From the NCBI GenBank assembly GCA_947000775.1, contig CAMQGK010000634.1, positions 19,271,001 to 19,335,000 of the forward strand: a DNA stretch of 64,000 bases, written 5' to 3'. Source of the stretch: Pterois miles (lineage: Eukaryota > Chordata > Actinopteri > Perciformes > Scorpaenidae). Of this stretch, positions 34,718 to 55,190 are shown piece by piece (position 1 is the first letter of the stretch; every line of letters begins with the position of its first letter). The position numbers and the translations under genes are program-made. The notes beneath the pieces are model-generated. The model made no database searches. It was not told the DNA's origin and was given only the letters and a program-made list of their open reading frames with translations.

Positions 34718-35204
34718 AGTAGTTTTCATTGTTAGTGGCGGGGTCCACCATTTATTGATTCGTATTTGATCAGCGCTGCCTAGTTTGACTGATCGGAGTT
34801 TGCAAGTGATTGATAGACGGAAGCTGGATGGCAGACGCAGATCGGCTCTGATTGGTTGTTTTCCTCTGCTCTGTGAAATTTTGCAGATGCCATTAGGAGC
34901 ACCGGAGGACACAGAGGCACGTAATTTGTTCGGATTACCAGTCTCATGCACTACTGTTAGGATATAATGACATAATGATAGTTTTATAAAAAGAACTTTT
35001 TAAATCACATTTGCTCCAATCTTGCCTAGAAAGATAGAAGATACGTAAAGATACTGCAAATACAAACCCTACATTTCCTACAGCAACAGTGTGCATCCGG
35101 CCAAATAAATGTGAATCATGCTTTGTTTCTTGTGAATCCTTTGGGCGTGTGAAGGCAATCCAGTATGGGAATGGCAGACTCCGCCACTAACAATGAAAAC
35201 TACT
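34718..35204. repeat. R2 copy B enclosed by 24-bp perfect inverted repeats
   Basis: AGTAGTTTTCATTGTTAGTG and four more bases at 34718-34741 recur exactly in reverse complement at 35181-35204. Between them lies R2 sequence ('tttgatcagcgctgcctagt', 'ctctgattggttgttttcct', 'agtttgcaagtgattgatag'). The arrangement is that of a foldback element or of one element inserted in another. Confidence 0.75.
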
Positions 35205-35379
35205 GTCTAAAGAGGTCAGTACAGAATATAAATACACTGAATGGCTATTGCAGAAAAGATACCAGCCATAAATAGTGTAAAAAATGAAGTTTGATTTCAT
35301 GAAAATGTTAAAGGTTGAAACTTTAAGAGCCCATTTCATGCAGTTTCTCTCAAGAACACAAACAGGTTTTAATAATTGC

Positions 35380-36070
35380 TAATGTCTGCTCATTCCCATG
35401 GCTTGGCTATTCCCATGCCACACTGAATTTCCAGGGCTCTCTGTGTTGGCTGTAACTGTCCAAACAAAAGGGCCTCGGTCTGAAGTCACATGCTTCATGA
35501 GCAGCGGTGATTTCAGCTGTCTGGCCCTCCGCCCTTCTGGCTAATGTAGTCCACCAACAGAAAAGGGAGGGAGAGTGGGGTGACTTTTCTACAGAGTACC
35601 CCACACAGAAGAGAACACACAAGGACAGCCCCTCACCAACCCACCCACTCACTCACACAGACAAACACACTTTGAGCTTGTGGCGCAGGATGTCACCTCA
35701 TTAGAGTTGGCAGTCGGGGTGGAAGTTTTGGAGTTGGAAGCTAGAGAGCGACCCTCACAAGACACACCACTCCAGTTCTGTCTCCCAATTGGCCGGGAAG
35801 GAAGTAATACTTGGAGTGAAGCAGCCTGTTTCTGTCCTGGTCCCGCTGCTCTGGGAAACTCACCTCCCAGGCGACCAGCGTTGCCACGGCACTAATCCTG
35901 ACGGACAAAAGGTGGGAGTGCCACAGAGCACGATGCTGCCAGACCCTCTCATTGGCTGGCACCATCCCACGCGATGCTGTGATTGGCCGGTGCTATGTTT
36001 ATATACAAATTGGAACAGTCAGAGGTCACATCCATCGATCTTGGTGGTGACATGAAGGAAACCTGACCCC
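35380..36070. promoter_or_regulatory. Candidate cis-regulatory block rich in CCAAT boxes
   Basis: Unlike its surroundings the block is GC-richer and free of the window's repeats. ATTGG/CCAAT occurs at about 35788, 35951, 35983 and 36010, a TATA-like 'tttatata' at about 35998-36005, and AGGTCA at about 36023. No coding exon follows within reach. It could be an enhancer, or the promoter of an untranslated RNA. This is inference from motifs only. Confidence 0.35.
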
Positions 36071-36799
36071 AAAACCTCAGAACTCTAAATGGGTTTAATT
36101 CCTATTTAATACACACACATACATGCACACAGACAAACACAGGGGCTCTTTCTTAAGTCCAGTGGCCTGGGAGTGCAGAATTAAGTGAATACTGAGAGAG
36201 AGGGAGTGAAGTGACTAAATAATAGTGTCTGTGGTATACAAAAGCACAGACGACAACAATACCAAGAATGCATCGAGGGCACTGGGTTCAGTGGGCTGCA
36301 CACCTACACACAAACACAGAAGTTCTGGATTAACGGTGGATAAATATTTTGATCTGGAGAAGGGCGTGTTGTGTAAACTAGTAATACCTTACAGGCTAAA
36401 TTACTGCTGTTTCACTTGTCAACAAACTGCTGGAAACCAGTAATTATTAACAATAGGTTTTTTTATCTGTTTTCCTCAAATTTCAAAGCGTGTTCTTTTT
36501 CCTTGGTACTCACCCCGCTAGTATTCACAATTTCCATTTATATTAGATTACAGGTGTACAAATATTGAGATATATTAGCTAGGCTACCATAGCAGGCAAT
36601 ATTAGTTTGTTGCAGATGTTTGCATGAGTACATACAGTATGTCAGGCAAGTAACAAGAAATTCCAGTATAGAAATGCCAACGATATGACTGAGGTAATTT
36701 AGAAACTCTCTTATTTTGCCCTTTTTCAATTGTAAAGTTTCCTTGTTACATATCTCAGTCATAACTGTGTAAAGACAGCCTTTATGGGAAACATGCTTA

Positions 36800-36905
36800 T
36801 TTGAAGCTAACGTACTGCCAGCACCTGGTTAGCTTAGCTAAACACAAACACTGGAGGCAGGCGGGAACAATTAGCCTGGCTCTGTCTGGTAGTAAAATTA
36901 CGGAC
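36800..36905 (+). repeat. Fragment of the GCTAGCCTGGCTSTGTCC repeat family
   Basis: 'cacctggttagcttagcta' and 'aattagcctggctctgtctg' match the middle of the element at 915-1255. Confidence 0.6.
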
Positions 36906-37129
36906 TTAAAAAGGGTGTCTGATGATATCACCTCAAATTAGTCTTAAGACTCTAGGCCAAGAGAGCCTATAAAAGATCCTATCAAGTTGCCTTATGGGAA
37001 ATGTAGGATCCTGCATTTTAGGATCTTGTCCCATGCAAGTTATTAAAAGTCAGGATTACTTGGCCTGTGGTGCTTTGATTTTGTTCATTTTTTAAAAATT
37101 TAACTCAATAACATTTCAGCATATTGTAA

Positions 37130-37562
37130 TTCAAATGTTCTGAGAGAAAACTAGACTTCTGCACCTCCTCTTGGCAGTTTTGAGGCTTTAAAAAATCTAT
37201 ACTGTAATGGGAGAATTTGGCCAATCACAGGTCATCTCAGACAGAGAGCATTCCTATTGGCTGTTCAATCAGCGTAGGCAGCTGTCAATCACTTGCGAAC
37301 TCTAATCAGATAGTCAAACAAGGCTGCACTGATCAAAAATGAATCAATATTCTGATTGGATCAGTCGTCAGAGATGGCAGACTCCAGCTCAGCTCTGATT
37401 GGTTGTTTTTCTCTGGACTGTGAAATCTTGCAGATGTGCACCAGAGGACACAGGAACATTTTTTTCCCCATCTCATACACTACTGTCAGGATATAGTGAC
37501 CGTTTTATAATAATAACTTTTTAAAATCATATTTGCTCCAGTTCTTCCCACTACTGCTTTAA
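37130..37562 (-). repeat. Dispersed repeat R2, copy C
   Basis: The minus strand starts TTAAAGCAGTAGTGGGAAGA and carries the R2 strings 'catctgcaagatttcac' and 'caatcagagctgagctgg'. On the + strand it includes 'ttcctattggctgttcaatc' and 'cacaggtcatctcag', shared with copies A and E. Confidence 0.75.
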
Positions 37563-38260
37563 GTGAGTGAAATGAGAGGAGCTGTTCAGGTGTTGAGCAG
37601 TACTGTATGTCTGTGTGAGCATCTGAGTGAGCGGTTTGAACATGAGATGCCACAAACCACTCCCAGTTTGCATGTAATTGGATCAAACTTCACATCAGAC
37701 TTTCACACACCCATTACTAGCAGCCCAGAACCATGTGGACCGAAACTGAGCCAGTGACTTTGTGGTGTGTTTAACATCGGGTCAAAGTTTGGATTTTGGT
37801 TTTGGAAAGCTGTACAGTTCTGGCTGCTGCTGCTGGACAGAGCTGCTTCCCATGACTCCTGCAGCCTTAACATCCACATTACTCCCGCTCCACTAAGCTT
37901 GCTGTAACAGCATTAAACACACATTTAATACACAGACAATCCACAGACAATATGTCAGGTATCTAATATCATATGCTTGTCTCTTTCCCAGCTCATCCTT
38001 GGAGCCACATGAGGAAGTCTGCAAGTTATTAGTGCCCCCACATCTTGACCCTGCACAGCTTTCTCATGTGACTTTGTTGAGGTATGTCTGTTCGAATCTG
38101 TCTCCAAGTCTTTTGTGTGGGGGTCATGCAGCGCATGTTTGTGTGATTATTAGATTTTCATAAAAAAAAAAACAATAAAACATTGTGGGTTTCATTTTCT
38201 TATTCAATTTTCATTCACTTACACCACTTTCAGCATACTGCGGATACTGTTTTTATTGCT

Positions 38261-38304
<44 letters not shown>

Positions 38305-40184
38305 CTTAATCTTTGTCCCACATTAGGGGTAAAGAACAGTCAATAACCTTTGTGCACTCAGATCTTACAAACTTGAGTAAAAATAAGTATTTTTGTAAAC
38401 AATCTTTAAACTTTGTGTGCAACCAGTGACTAAATATGTGCGATGAATGTTTTAAAATGTCTTAAGTATATTGTGATGTTTATGTATATAAATAGTCAAA
38501 GCGTGTTAGATACTTGAACCAGGAAGTAAGTTGTGAAGCTACTAAGGAGCACTTCAGTGGCAACTGTTCCTGATTTTTGTTGTTCACTTCAAGAACTATT
38601 GTGAGGCTCCATTAGGGTACACTGATCCTAGTCCAATAGTCCAAACCCTTCTTTTCACCACAGCTAAAAACCTACATATACGTTGTTAGCTTAGCACCTC
38701 ATTACCCGTATTTAACAACTGTGTTAATCACTACAGCATGCTAAAAGCCCTCGAGTGACAATAGAGGTCTTTCTCAGATGAGGCAGGTACCGTGGTGAGA
38801 AAGGGGAAAAGGGCAGGGAAAAGCGGAAGCGAATGGAAACAGAGACAATAATGAAGGATCAGGTGAGGAGGTGGAGCTACTGGAATTGTCGCCCACTAAA
38901 CTGGCTCATACCAATGTCAGAATAAGTTAAATTCTCAATGCAACACTGCGCATTTGTCCTTTTTCACTGAAAATTTCAGTGGTTAAACTACAGCTCAACA
39001 GTGCCCCCCACAGACAACACATGCTCATAACTGTAAAGTTGTCCCTGACACTGCATGTACGCAAGCTTATTTAATATTGACATTTAAATTACCATACACA
39101 AAGCTAAAGCTGAGTTCCTCTTAACATTTGCAATCTGGGGACATTATTTGTTGTTATCAACACTCTTTTTACCAACTACTATACCAGTTACAAACGGTTT
39201 CAATTGCATTTAAAAAAAATCTGCAAAAACATCAAGTACATTTAATACAGATAAATGTTGACCTGTTTAAAATATTCCTTCATTAATTGAACAGCATCAT
39301 TGTCTTCTTAAACAATCTTAAAAGACAATACAAATGCTCTAACCACTGTGGATATGGGGATTAAACAAAAAAATGGTTGCAAAATTCTTGTAACACTGAT
39401 AGAAATGTTCTTGTCTGATTACAAATCTTATGAAGCCTTTGTTGATACAAAAAGTGCTTTATGAACATTAGTTATTCCCTTGGTAGGTGTTGTCCTCTGG
39501 CATCAAAAAAGGCACTGTGAAGAAATCAAGGTGAAAATCTGGATAACAAGTAACAGAAAGCTCTGCTAGTGCACCTCTTTGGCGTCAATGTTGCTGGCTT
39601 GATTGTCTTGTTCTGGTAACATACTCTCATAATTAGCTTCAGCATGTGCAAGTAATGGATTTCAGTGTTTTTGTCACAAAGATTAATGCTTAAGATTAAT
39701 GCTTTTTTTGCTATGGCAGGGTTTTGGGTAAACATCCCCTGGTGAATTGGTGAGAGGGGTCTCATACAGTAACAGTTTATGACAGATAAGATTCAAATAT
39801 CAAATATAGGTTTCTCATTGATGTGTGTGCTACGCTGATGAAGTGCAAATAATGATCCAAATATCAAATAAATTCCTATTTACATTCTTCTCAGTAGGGG
39901 CAATACAAAATTCAACACACTGTCCTCACTGGTACTTTTAACTTGTATCATTCCAGAAGCAGAAGGTAAGAAAGTTGGACTTGTGTTGGCCGGCTCAGTG
40001 CTGGTCACGTTCTCCTTTTGAAGCATGTTGTGATTTTGACTCAATGGGACAGGCTGTGTCTGACTGAGCAGTAGGGTGGAGGTGAATTCAAACTCTGACT
40101 TCAGTGCTGAAATCATTGTGAAGGAAGCAGATTTGTGGGCATCGTGACTCCAGAGCTCTGACTCAAGTGTTGAAATTCGCTAAT
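37563..40184. other. Intergenic and probable tmem63a 3' UTR
   Basis: It contains (AC)20 at 38263-38302. For tmem63a the stretch below 40185 should be 3' UTR; no AATAAA on the minus strand is near, but ATTAAA occurs at 39241-39246 and 39070-39075. Which end is used cannot be told. No other exon was seen. Confidence 0.5.
38263..38302. repeat. (AC)20 microsatellite
   Basis: An uninterrupted AC dinucleotide run of 40 bp. Confidence 0.95.
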
Positions 40185-50244
<10,060 letters not shown>

Positions 50245-50636
50245 CACTGGAGTGGAACCAACAGTTGATCTGCATAGACTGATAGTAGTATATATTGAGA
50301 AATGTCTTCCCAGAACCAAAGCTGCTCCCACAGTGTTACTAAAGCTAGTAATTCCGCAAATAATGCATTAATTGTTCTTGATAAATCATCTGGAAATAAT
50401 GAAAAATATAGGTCAGATGACCCTAAAAATAAATGAACATGAACATACAGAAATTAAATAAGAAGCTGGAACCAGCTAATATTTTACATTTGTGCTTGAC
50501 AAATGACTAACCCATTATCAAAACTGTAGGAAATCCATTTTCTGCATTAAGAAGAATGCAATATTGAGATCCTCCATATTTAAAATATGTGCCACAATGA
50601 GGAGGAGAGTAAACACAGAGGGATACTGTCTGTGCA

Positions 50637-50977
50637 GAAGAAGAAGAAGAAGATATTCCTTTATTAGTCCCACGAGGGGAAATTCAATTTTTTCACTCTG
50701 TTGTTAACTTATACACGGTACATGCAGACCCGAACACACACATGCACAAACATGCAGCAATGGAGAGATGTCAGAGTGAAGGGGCTGCTCCTGACAAGCG
50801 CCCCGAGCAGTTGGGGGTTTGGTGCCTTGCTCAGGGGCACCTCGGCAGTGCCCAAGAGGTAAACTGGCACCTCTCCAGCTACCAGTTCACACTCAGTTCT
50901 TGGTCCATGGCGGGACTTGAACCGGTGACCCTCCGGCTCCCAAGCCAACTCCCTAAAGACTGAGCTACTGCCGCCCC
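50637..50977 (-). mobile_element. tRNA-derived SINE, copy 2 (tmem63a first intron)
   Basis: Same structure as the copy at 24001: head GGGGCGGCAGTAGCTCAG, B box GGTTCAAGTCC, body, tail 'gaatttcccctcgtgggac', 'taataaagg', then (CTT)n. It keeps a 30-nt body segment lost from the other copy. Confidence 0.85.
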
Positions 50978-51019
50978 AGGAGAAACATGAAGACAGTGTA
51001 AGGCATGAACCATGTGCAT

Positions 51020-51365
51020 CATGTTCAGTGATTTGTGATTTCACTGACTGACATTAATGTCAATGACTGCAGCTACCAGTTAATGTCATATCGTTTTTTT
51101 TCTTCAATTAATTTTCAAGTTTGTAAAATGTCAGAAAGTAGTGAAGTGTCACAGTGGCCCAGAGCCCAGGTTCATGTCTTCAATCACTGAAGAAATTGAC
51201 TTTACAATGATGTAAGACAGTGAAATGCCACAAATGCTCACATTTGAGAAGCTGTAATCAGCAAATAGCTGGCATTTTCGCTCGAGAGATTACTTAAATT
51301 ATTAACTGATTGTCAAACTTTTCTGTCAATCCACTAATTGATTTATCAGTTAATCATTTCAGCTC
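51020..51365. repeat. 'GCTGCAACAATTAATTGACTAATC' type repeat, copy 2
   Basis: Contains 'aaaatgtcagaaagtagtga', 'cacagtggcccagagccca' and ends 'gatttatcagttaatcatt' with 'cagctcc'. It is the longer form of the family, with the inner portion kept. Confidence 0.65.
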
Positions 51366-51597
51366 CGCTCAGACTATCAGGGGTGAGCAATAATGTGCCA
51401 TGGAAGCACCAAGAGGCTGCAGCTATTCATCCCAACAACTAAACAGCTTTTAACTTTTTTTAAAAAATTAGTTTTCATTCCTGCAACGACAGATTAAAGC
51501 AGGCCATGTCAGATTAGCATACTTCAGACCACCAGCTAGGAGGAACTATGAAAATCAGCTGGTGTTGTCTTTGCAGTGAAAGCAAGTCTACATGCTT

Positions 51598-51665
51598 AGT
51601 TTCAGATCTTTTACTTGAGTAAAAGTAGCAAAAATACAGTGCAGAAATACAAGGAGTACTGCATT
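51598..51665 (+). repeat. Fragment of the 'ACTTGAGTAAAAGTA' repeat
   Basis: 'ttttacttgagtaaaagtag' and 'caaggagtactgcattttaa' match the repeat at 15255-16010. Confidence 0.6.
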
Positions 51666-51826
51666 TTAAATCTTATCTAAGCAATGGTATGTTATTTGTT
51701 TTTTTTCCTAATTATACAGCAAAAAGACCTCTCTGGTGTTATTTTATCATACATATCATCACTAGATTATTTTTACAAATGCATTACTGTACTGGCTTTT
51801 TGTTGCTGGTGGAGCTGAAGCTAATG

Positions 51827-52200
51827 TTAAAGCTGCAGTGGGTAGAACTGGGGCAAATACAGTATGACTATAAGAAGTTACTTTTATAAAATGGTCACTA
51901 TATCCTGACAGTAGTGCATGAGACAGGTAATCTGAAAAAAATCATGTGCCTCTGTGTCCTCTGGTGCTCCTAATGGCATCTACAAGATTTCACAGACCAG
52001 AGGAAAACAACCAATCAGAGCTGAGCTGCAGCCTGCCGACTCTGAGCATCTGTCAATCACTCACAAACTCTGATCAGACCATCAAATTAAGCAGCGCTGA
52101 TCAAATTTGAATCAATATTCCCTTACTGTAATGCCTATTTCTCGTGGAAATATTAATTAATATTTGATCAGTGCTGCCTAGTTTGACTGGAGCGAACCTT
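51827..52200 (+). repeat. Dispersed repeat R2, copy D
   Basis: It starts TTAAAGCTGCAGTGGGTAGA, the same 20 bases as copy A, followed by 'gacagtagtgcatgagacag', 'aaccaatcagagctgagctg' and, near the end, 'tttgatcagtgctgcctagt'. Confidence 0.8.
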
Positions 52201-53190
52201 CAGTTTTCTGAAGTTTCATTCTGTTTAACATATTAGAGCGTGTATCCCTAAAGTTTAATTTTCAGTTTTACAACATAGTTGGTTGATACAACCTGAACCT
52301 ACTAGTTTAGTAGGCCCTTACTAGCCCACAAACAGAAAAGATGTGTGTTAATAACGTCTATTCAATAGCCTGATAACAGTCAGCTTGGGTGCATAAACAG
52401 TACAATATTTACATCTGAATTGCAGTAGAGCAGTAGGCTCACATAAAATGGTACAGTAGTTAGCATACATTCCCTTCTGCTTGACCTCTTGACTATATTC
52501 TGAAAGACATGTGTATCATAATTACGAGTGTCGTTTTTTTAATTTTTCTGTTTGAACTTGGGATTAGTGGATTTGGTCATGCTGAACCATGACTTGGCTG
52601 GAAGCAAAGATAAAACAACTGTCAGAGACTGTGTGGTGTCAGTACTGGAGTCCATGTCAAATCCCAATCGTCACAAGTTATCGCCCCACCTCCCCTGAAA
52701 TAGATTGACCACGCACAGGGAGTCACGCGGGCGTAGTTAAAAGTTTATGCTGTAATTTTGCCTGTTTAACCACTCTGACATTAATACTGACACGTACCAA
52801 ACATCACAGCGGAAAATTAATGCAACCTGTCTGCTCTTAGTTTACCTGGAGGCACCTCTCTCCTAAGTACAAAGTGAAACGTCGTTTTCCCTCAACAGCT
52901 GTTGTGGCAGTTTGACTGAACTCACTGTGACCAGCGTTTTTTTTTATGACACGTAATACAATCACTAAGCTTGAAATTCAATAAAAGCGCATTGTGTTGT
53001 ACTGTACAGACAGTTAGCTACGTGGATGCTACACGAAATGTTGCTAATGCTAATGAGATAAAGTCAAGCAAAAGTTTGCCAACAGACTCAACATCTGCTG
53101 ACACAACTTACTGTACTGGTCCGAAAGTGGCACAAATTGCTTTCCAGTTTTCAGCTGTAAACGTATGTATGTGTCATGTAGACTCTCCTA
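52201..53190. other. First intron of tmem63a, nothing recognised
   Basis: About 1 kb between repeat R2 and the proposed untranslated exon, with no exon or repeat seen. Confidence 0.4.
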
Positions 53191-53191
53191 C

Positions 53192-53330
53192 CTGTATGTT
53201 TGTCTTTTATTCCGCCGAGAAGTAAACTTCTTACTACTGTAAATACCAGAAATACTGCGAACTCCGTCTCCGTCTCCTCCTCCTGTTAGTAGGTTCCGCG
53301 TCTGCGCAGACGCTGCAGGAGAGCAAACGG
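53192..53330 (-). promoter_or_regulatory. tmem63a: Probable 5' untranslated exon and promoter of tmem63a
   Basis: On the minus strand a GC-rich, CpG-containing stretch ends AAACATACAG|GTAGGAGAG, a good donor at 53192/53191. The first coding exon has an acceptor CCACTCCAG two bases before its ATG (50246/50247), so a leader must be spliced in from upstream. A 16-bp perfect palindrome GCGTCTGCGCAGACGC at 53298-53313 contains TGCGCA, as in NRF1 sites. No TATA. The transcription start is not fixed; the joining of this exon to tmem63a is inferred. Confidence 0.5.
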
Positions 53331-53549
53331 CTGTCTCGTGCTCAGGGCCCCAGTTCAGTCCTCGAGCCTGTTTCTCCTTTACGCTTCTTACCAGTGTAGG
53401 TGTTTCTGCTAGTGGGGGTAGAATAAAGACGAAGTAAACTATGAAAAATGTATGGATTATAGCGCAGAAAATGGTCGGCTTGGCCTCTATGTCATTTAAT
53501 TGCCTATATTCAGTCAACTGCGGTAGTATTGGCAAAAAGCAGCCTACTC

Positions 53550-53700
53550 AACAGGGGCGGGTCTAGAAAATTTGCGATGGGGTGGCCAGGCTGGGGCACA
53601 GACTCCGAGAAGGGTGGCACGTTTAGACAACGTAAAAACTACACAAGTAAAAATTATAGCCCGAGATTCAAGTTAACAATAAACTGTACATTATTACTAC
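53550..53700. repeat. Short repeat 'GGGGCGGGTCTAGAAAA' and AT-rich follow-on
   Basis: 'ggggcgggtctagaaaattt' with 'ggtggccaggctggggcac' is a string I know as widespread in fish. AT-only simple sequence follows to about 53850. Confidence 0.45.
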
Positions 53701-53854
53701 TATATACTATTACTATCTATAACTGTGATATTATATTAATAATATATTATTACATCAGATATAATATATTGTATCATATTAATATAACAGCTATAATATT
53801 CTATATCTTCTCATATATCATAATATTATTATATCTTATACTATATTATTATTA

Positions 53855-53904
53855 TGTGAATTTCTCCACTGAGACTAATAAAGGAATATCTTATCTTATC
53901 TTAC
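53855..53904 (+). mobile_element. Retroposon 3' tail stub with (TTATC)n
   Basis: 'gtgaatttctccactgagac' and 'taataaagg' precede 'atatcttatcttatctta'. Another, more diverged tail ('gaatttcacccctggggatc', 'aataaag') is at 54145-54180. Confidence 0.65.
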
Positions 53905-54270
53905 ATTATTATACTATATTATACTGTTATACATACTGCATACGCTTGCACTGAACTTTATATACATATACATATGCACCATATTTGTCACTTTAACTTG
54001 CCACTTTACCTGGACTTGTATAGTAGCTGTATATACCCTCTATTTACTTTTTTCTTATGTTATTCCAGTTTATTTTATTTTTCTACCTAGTCTTACTATT
54101 TATACTGCACTACTGCTATTGCTGTCAGTGCTACTGTAACACCAGAATTTCACCCCTGGGGATCAATAAAGTACGATCTTAAAAACAAAATAGTGTACTT
54201 TGGGTAAAAAAGGAATGTAAAACATGCAACGTGACATATGAAATGAGGTACCAATAACTTACATTTGTAC

Positions 54271-54732
54271 TAGGGATGCACCGATACTGATACTGTATCA
54301 GATATTGGGCTGATACCGACTCGAATAGCTGGATTGGGTAGTGTGACAATGGGGCTGATCTATTAAATTTGATTATAGGTTTATATACTATATACATTAT
54401 ATTCATGAATTATAATTCCTGTTTAACCTACCAACCAGCCAATTTGTTGCTGCATTAAAAAAAGTTACATTTGAAATGTAATTTTTTTTTACCAAGTTGA
54501 AATAATAAATAACAATTCACTAAATATATATCTATGTATTTGTTTGTTCAGTTTTGTTTTACAAAGTTAAGAAAACAATGTTTAAATCAAGCCTGATGTT
54601 TTACACATAAAAGAAGGTCCCAGTCACTTCCACACAGTGATGCATACAAGTTAGTAATTAAACACTGGTATTGGCTCAGTATCAGCCAATACCCAAAGCC
54701 CAGGTATCGCTACTGGAATTGGTGCATCCCTA
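54271..54732. mobile_element. Complete 462-bp non-autonomous hAT-type element with 8-bp target-site duplication
   Basis: Left tip TAGGGATGCACCGATAC and right tip, reverse-complemented (TAGGGATGCACCAATTCC), share the first 12 bases. The flanks are ATTTGTAC at 54263-54270 and ATTTGCAC at 54733-54740, matching at 7 of 8 positions, as expected of an 8-bp hAT target duplication. The inside is AT-rich with no transposase. Confidence 0.88.
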
Positions 54733-54879
54733 ATTTGCACAAGCACATTGCCTATTGTAGCTGCAATGCAACATGCAATTAAGTTTTCCTTCATATATAG
54801 CTGTGCATAGGATAGACTAACTATGACAATGGTAGAAATTGTAATATAATAAGTCACAATAGCGATGATGCTGAATTCT

Positions 54880-55190
54880 TTATTGAAAATGTTGTGAACT
54901 TGAAATGATGGGAGACTTTGGCAAACCACAGGTCATTTCAGAGAGAGAGAGAGAGCGTTCCTATTGGCTGTTCATTCAGCTGAGGCAGCTGTCAGTCACT
55001 TGCAAACTGTGACCAAATGGTCAAACTAGGCAGCGCTGATCAAATATGAATCAATATTATGTTACTGTAATGCCTATTTCTCTCCCCTAATGTTTTCAGA
55101 AACATCTTGTATTTACTGTTTAGCTGTAAAATGAGAAAGTTTGCTCCAGCTGGTGGGAGATGCTTGGTATTTCATCAGCTGAGCTCAACA
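54880..55190. repeat. Dispersed repeat R2, copy E
   Basis: It contains 'ccacaggtcatttcag', 'gcgttcctattggctgttca', 'ggcagcgctgatcaaatatg' and 'tgttttcagaaacatcttgt', each also found in copies A, C or D. Confidence 0.75.
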
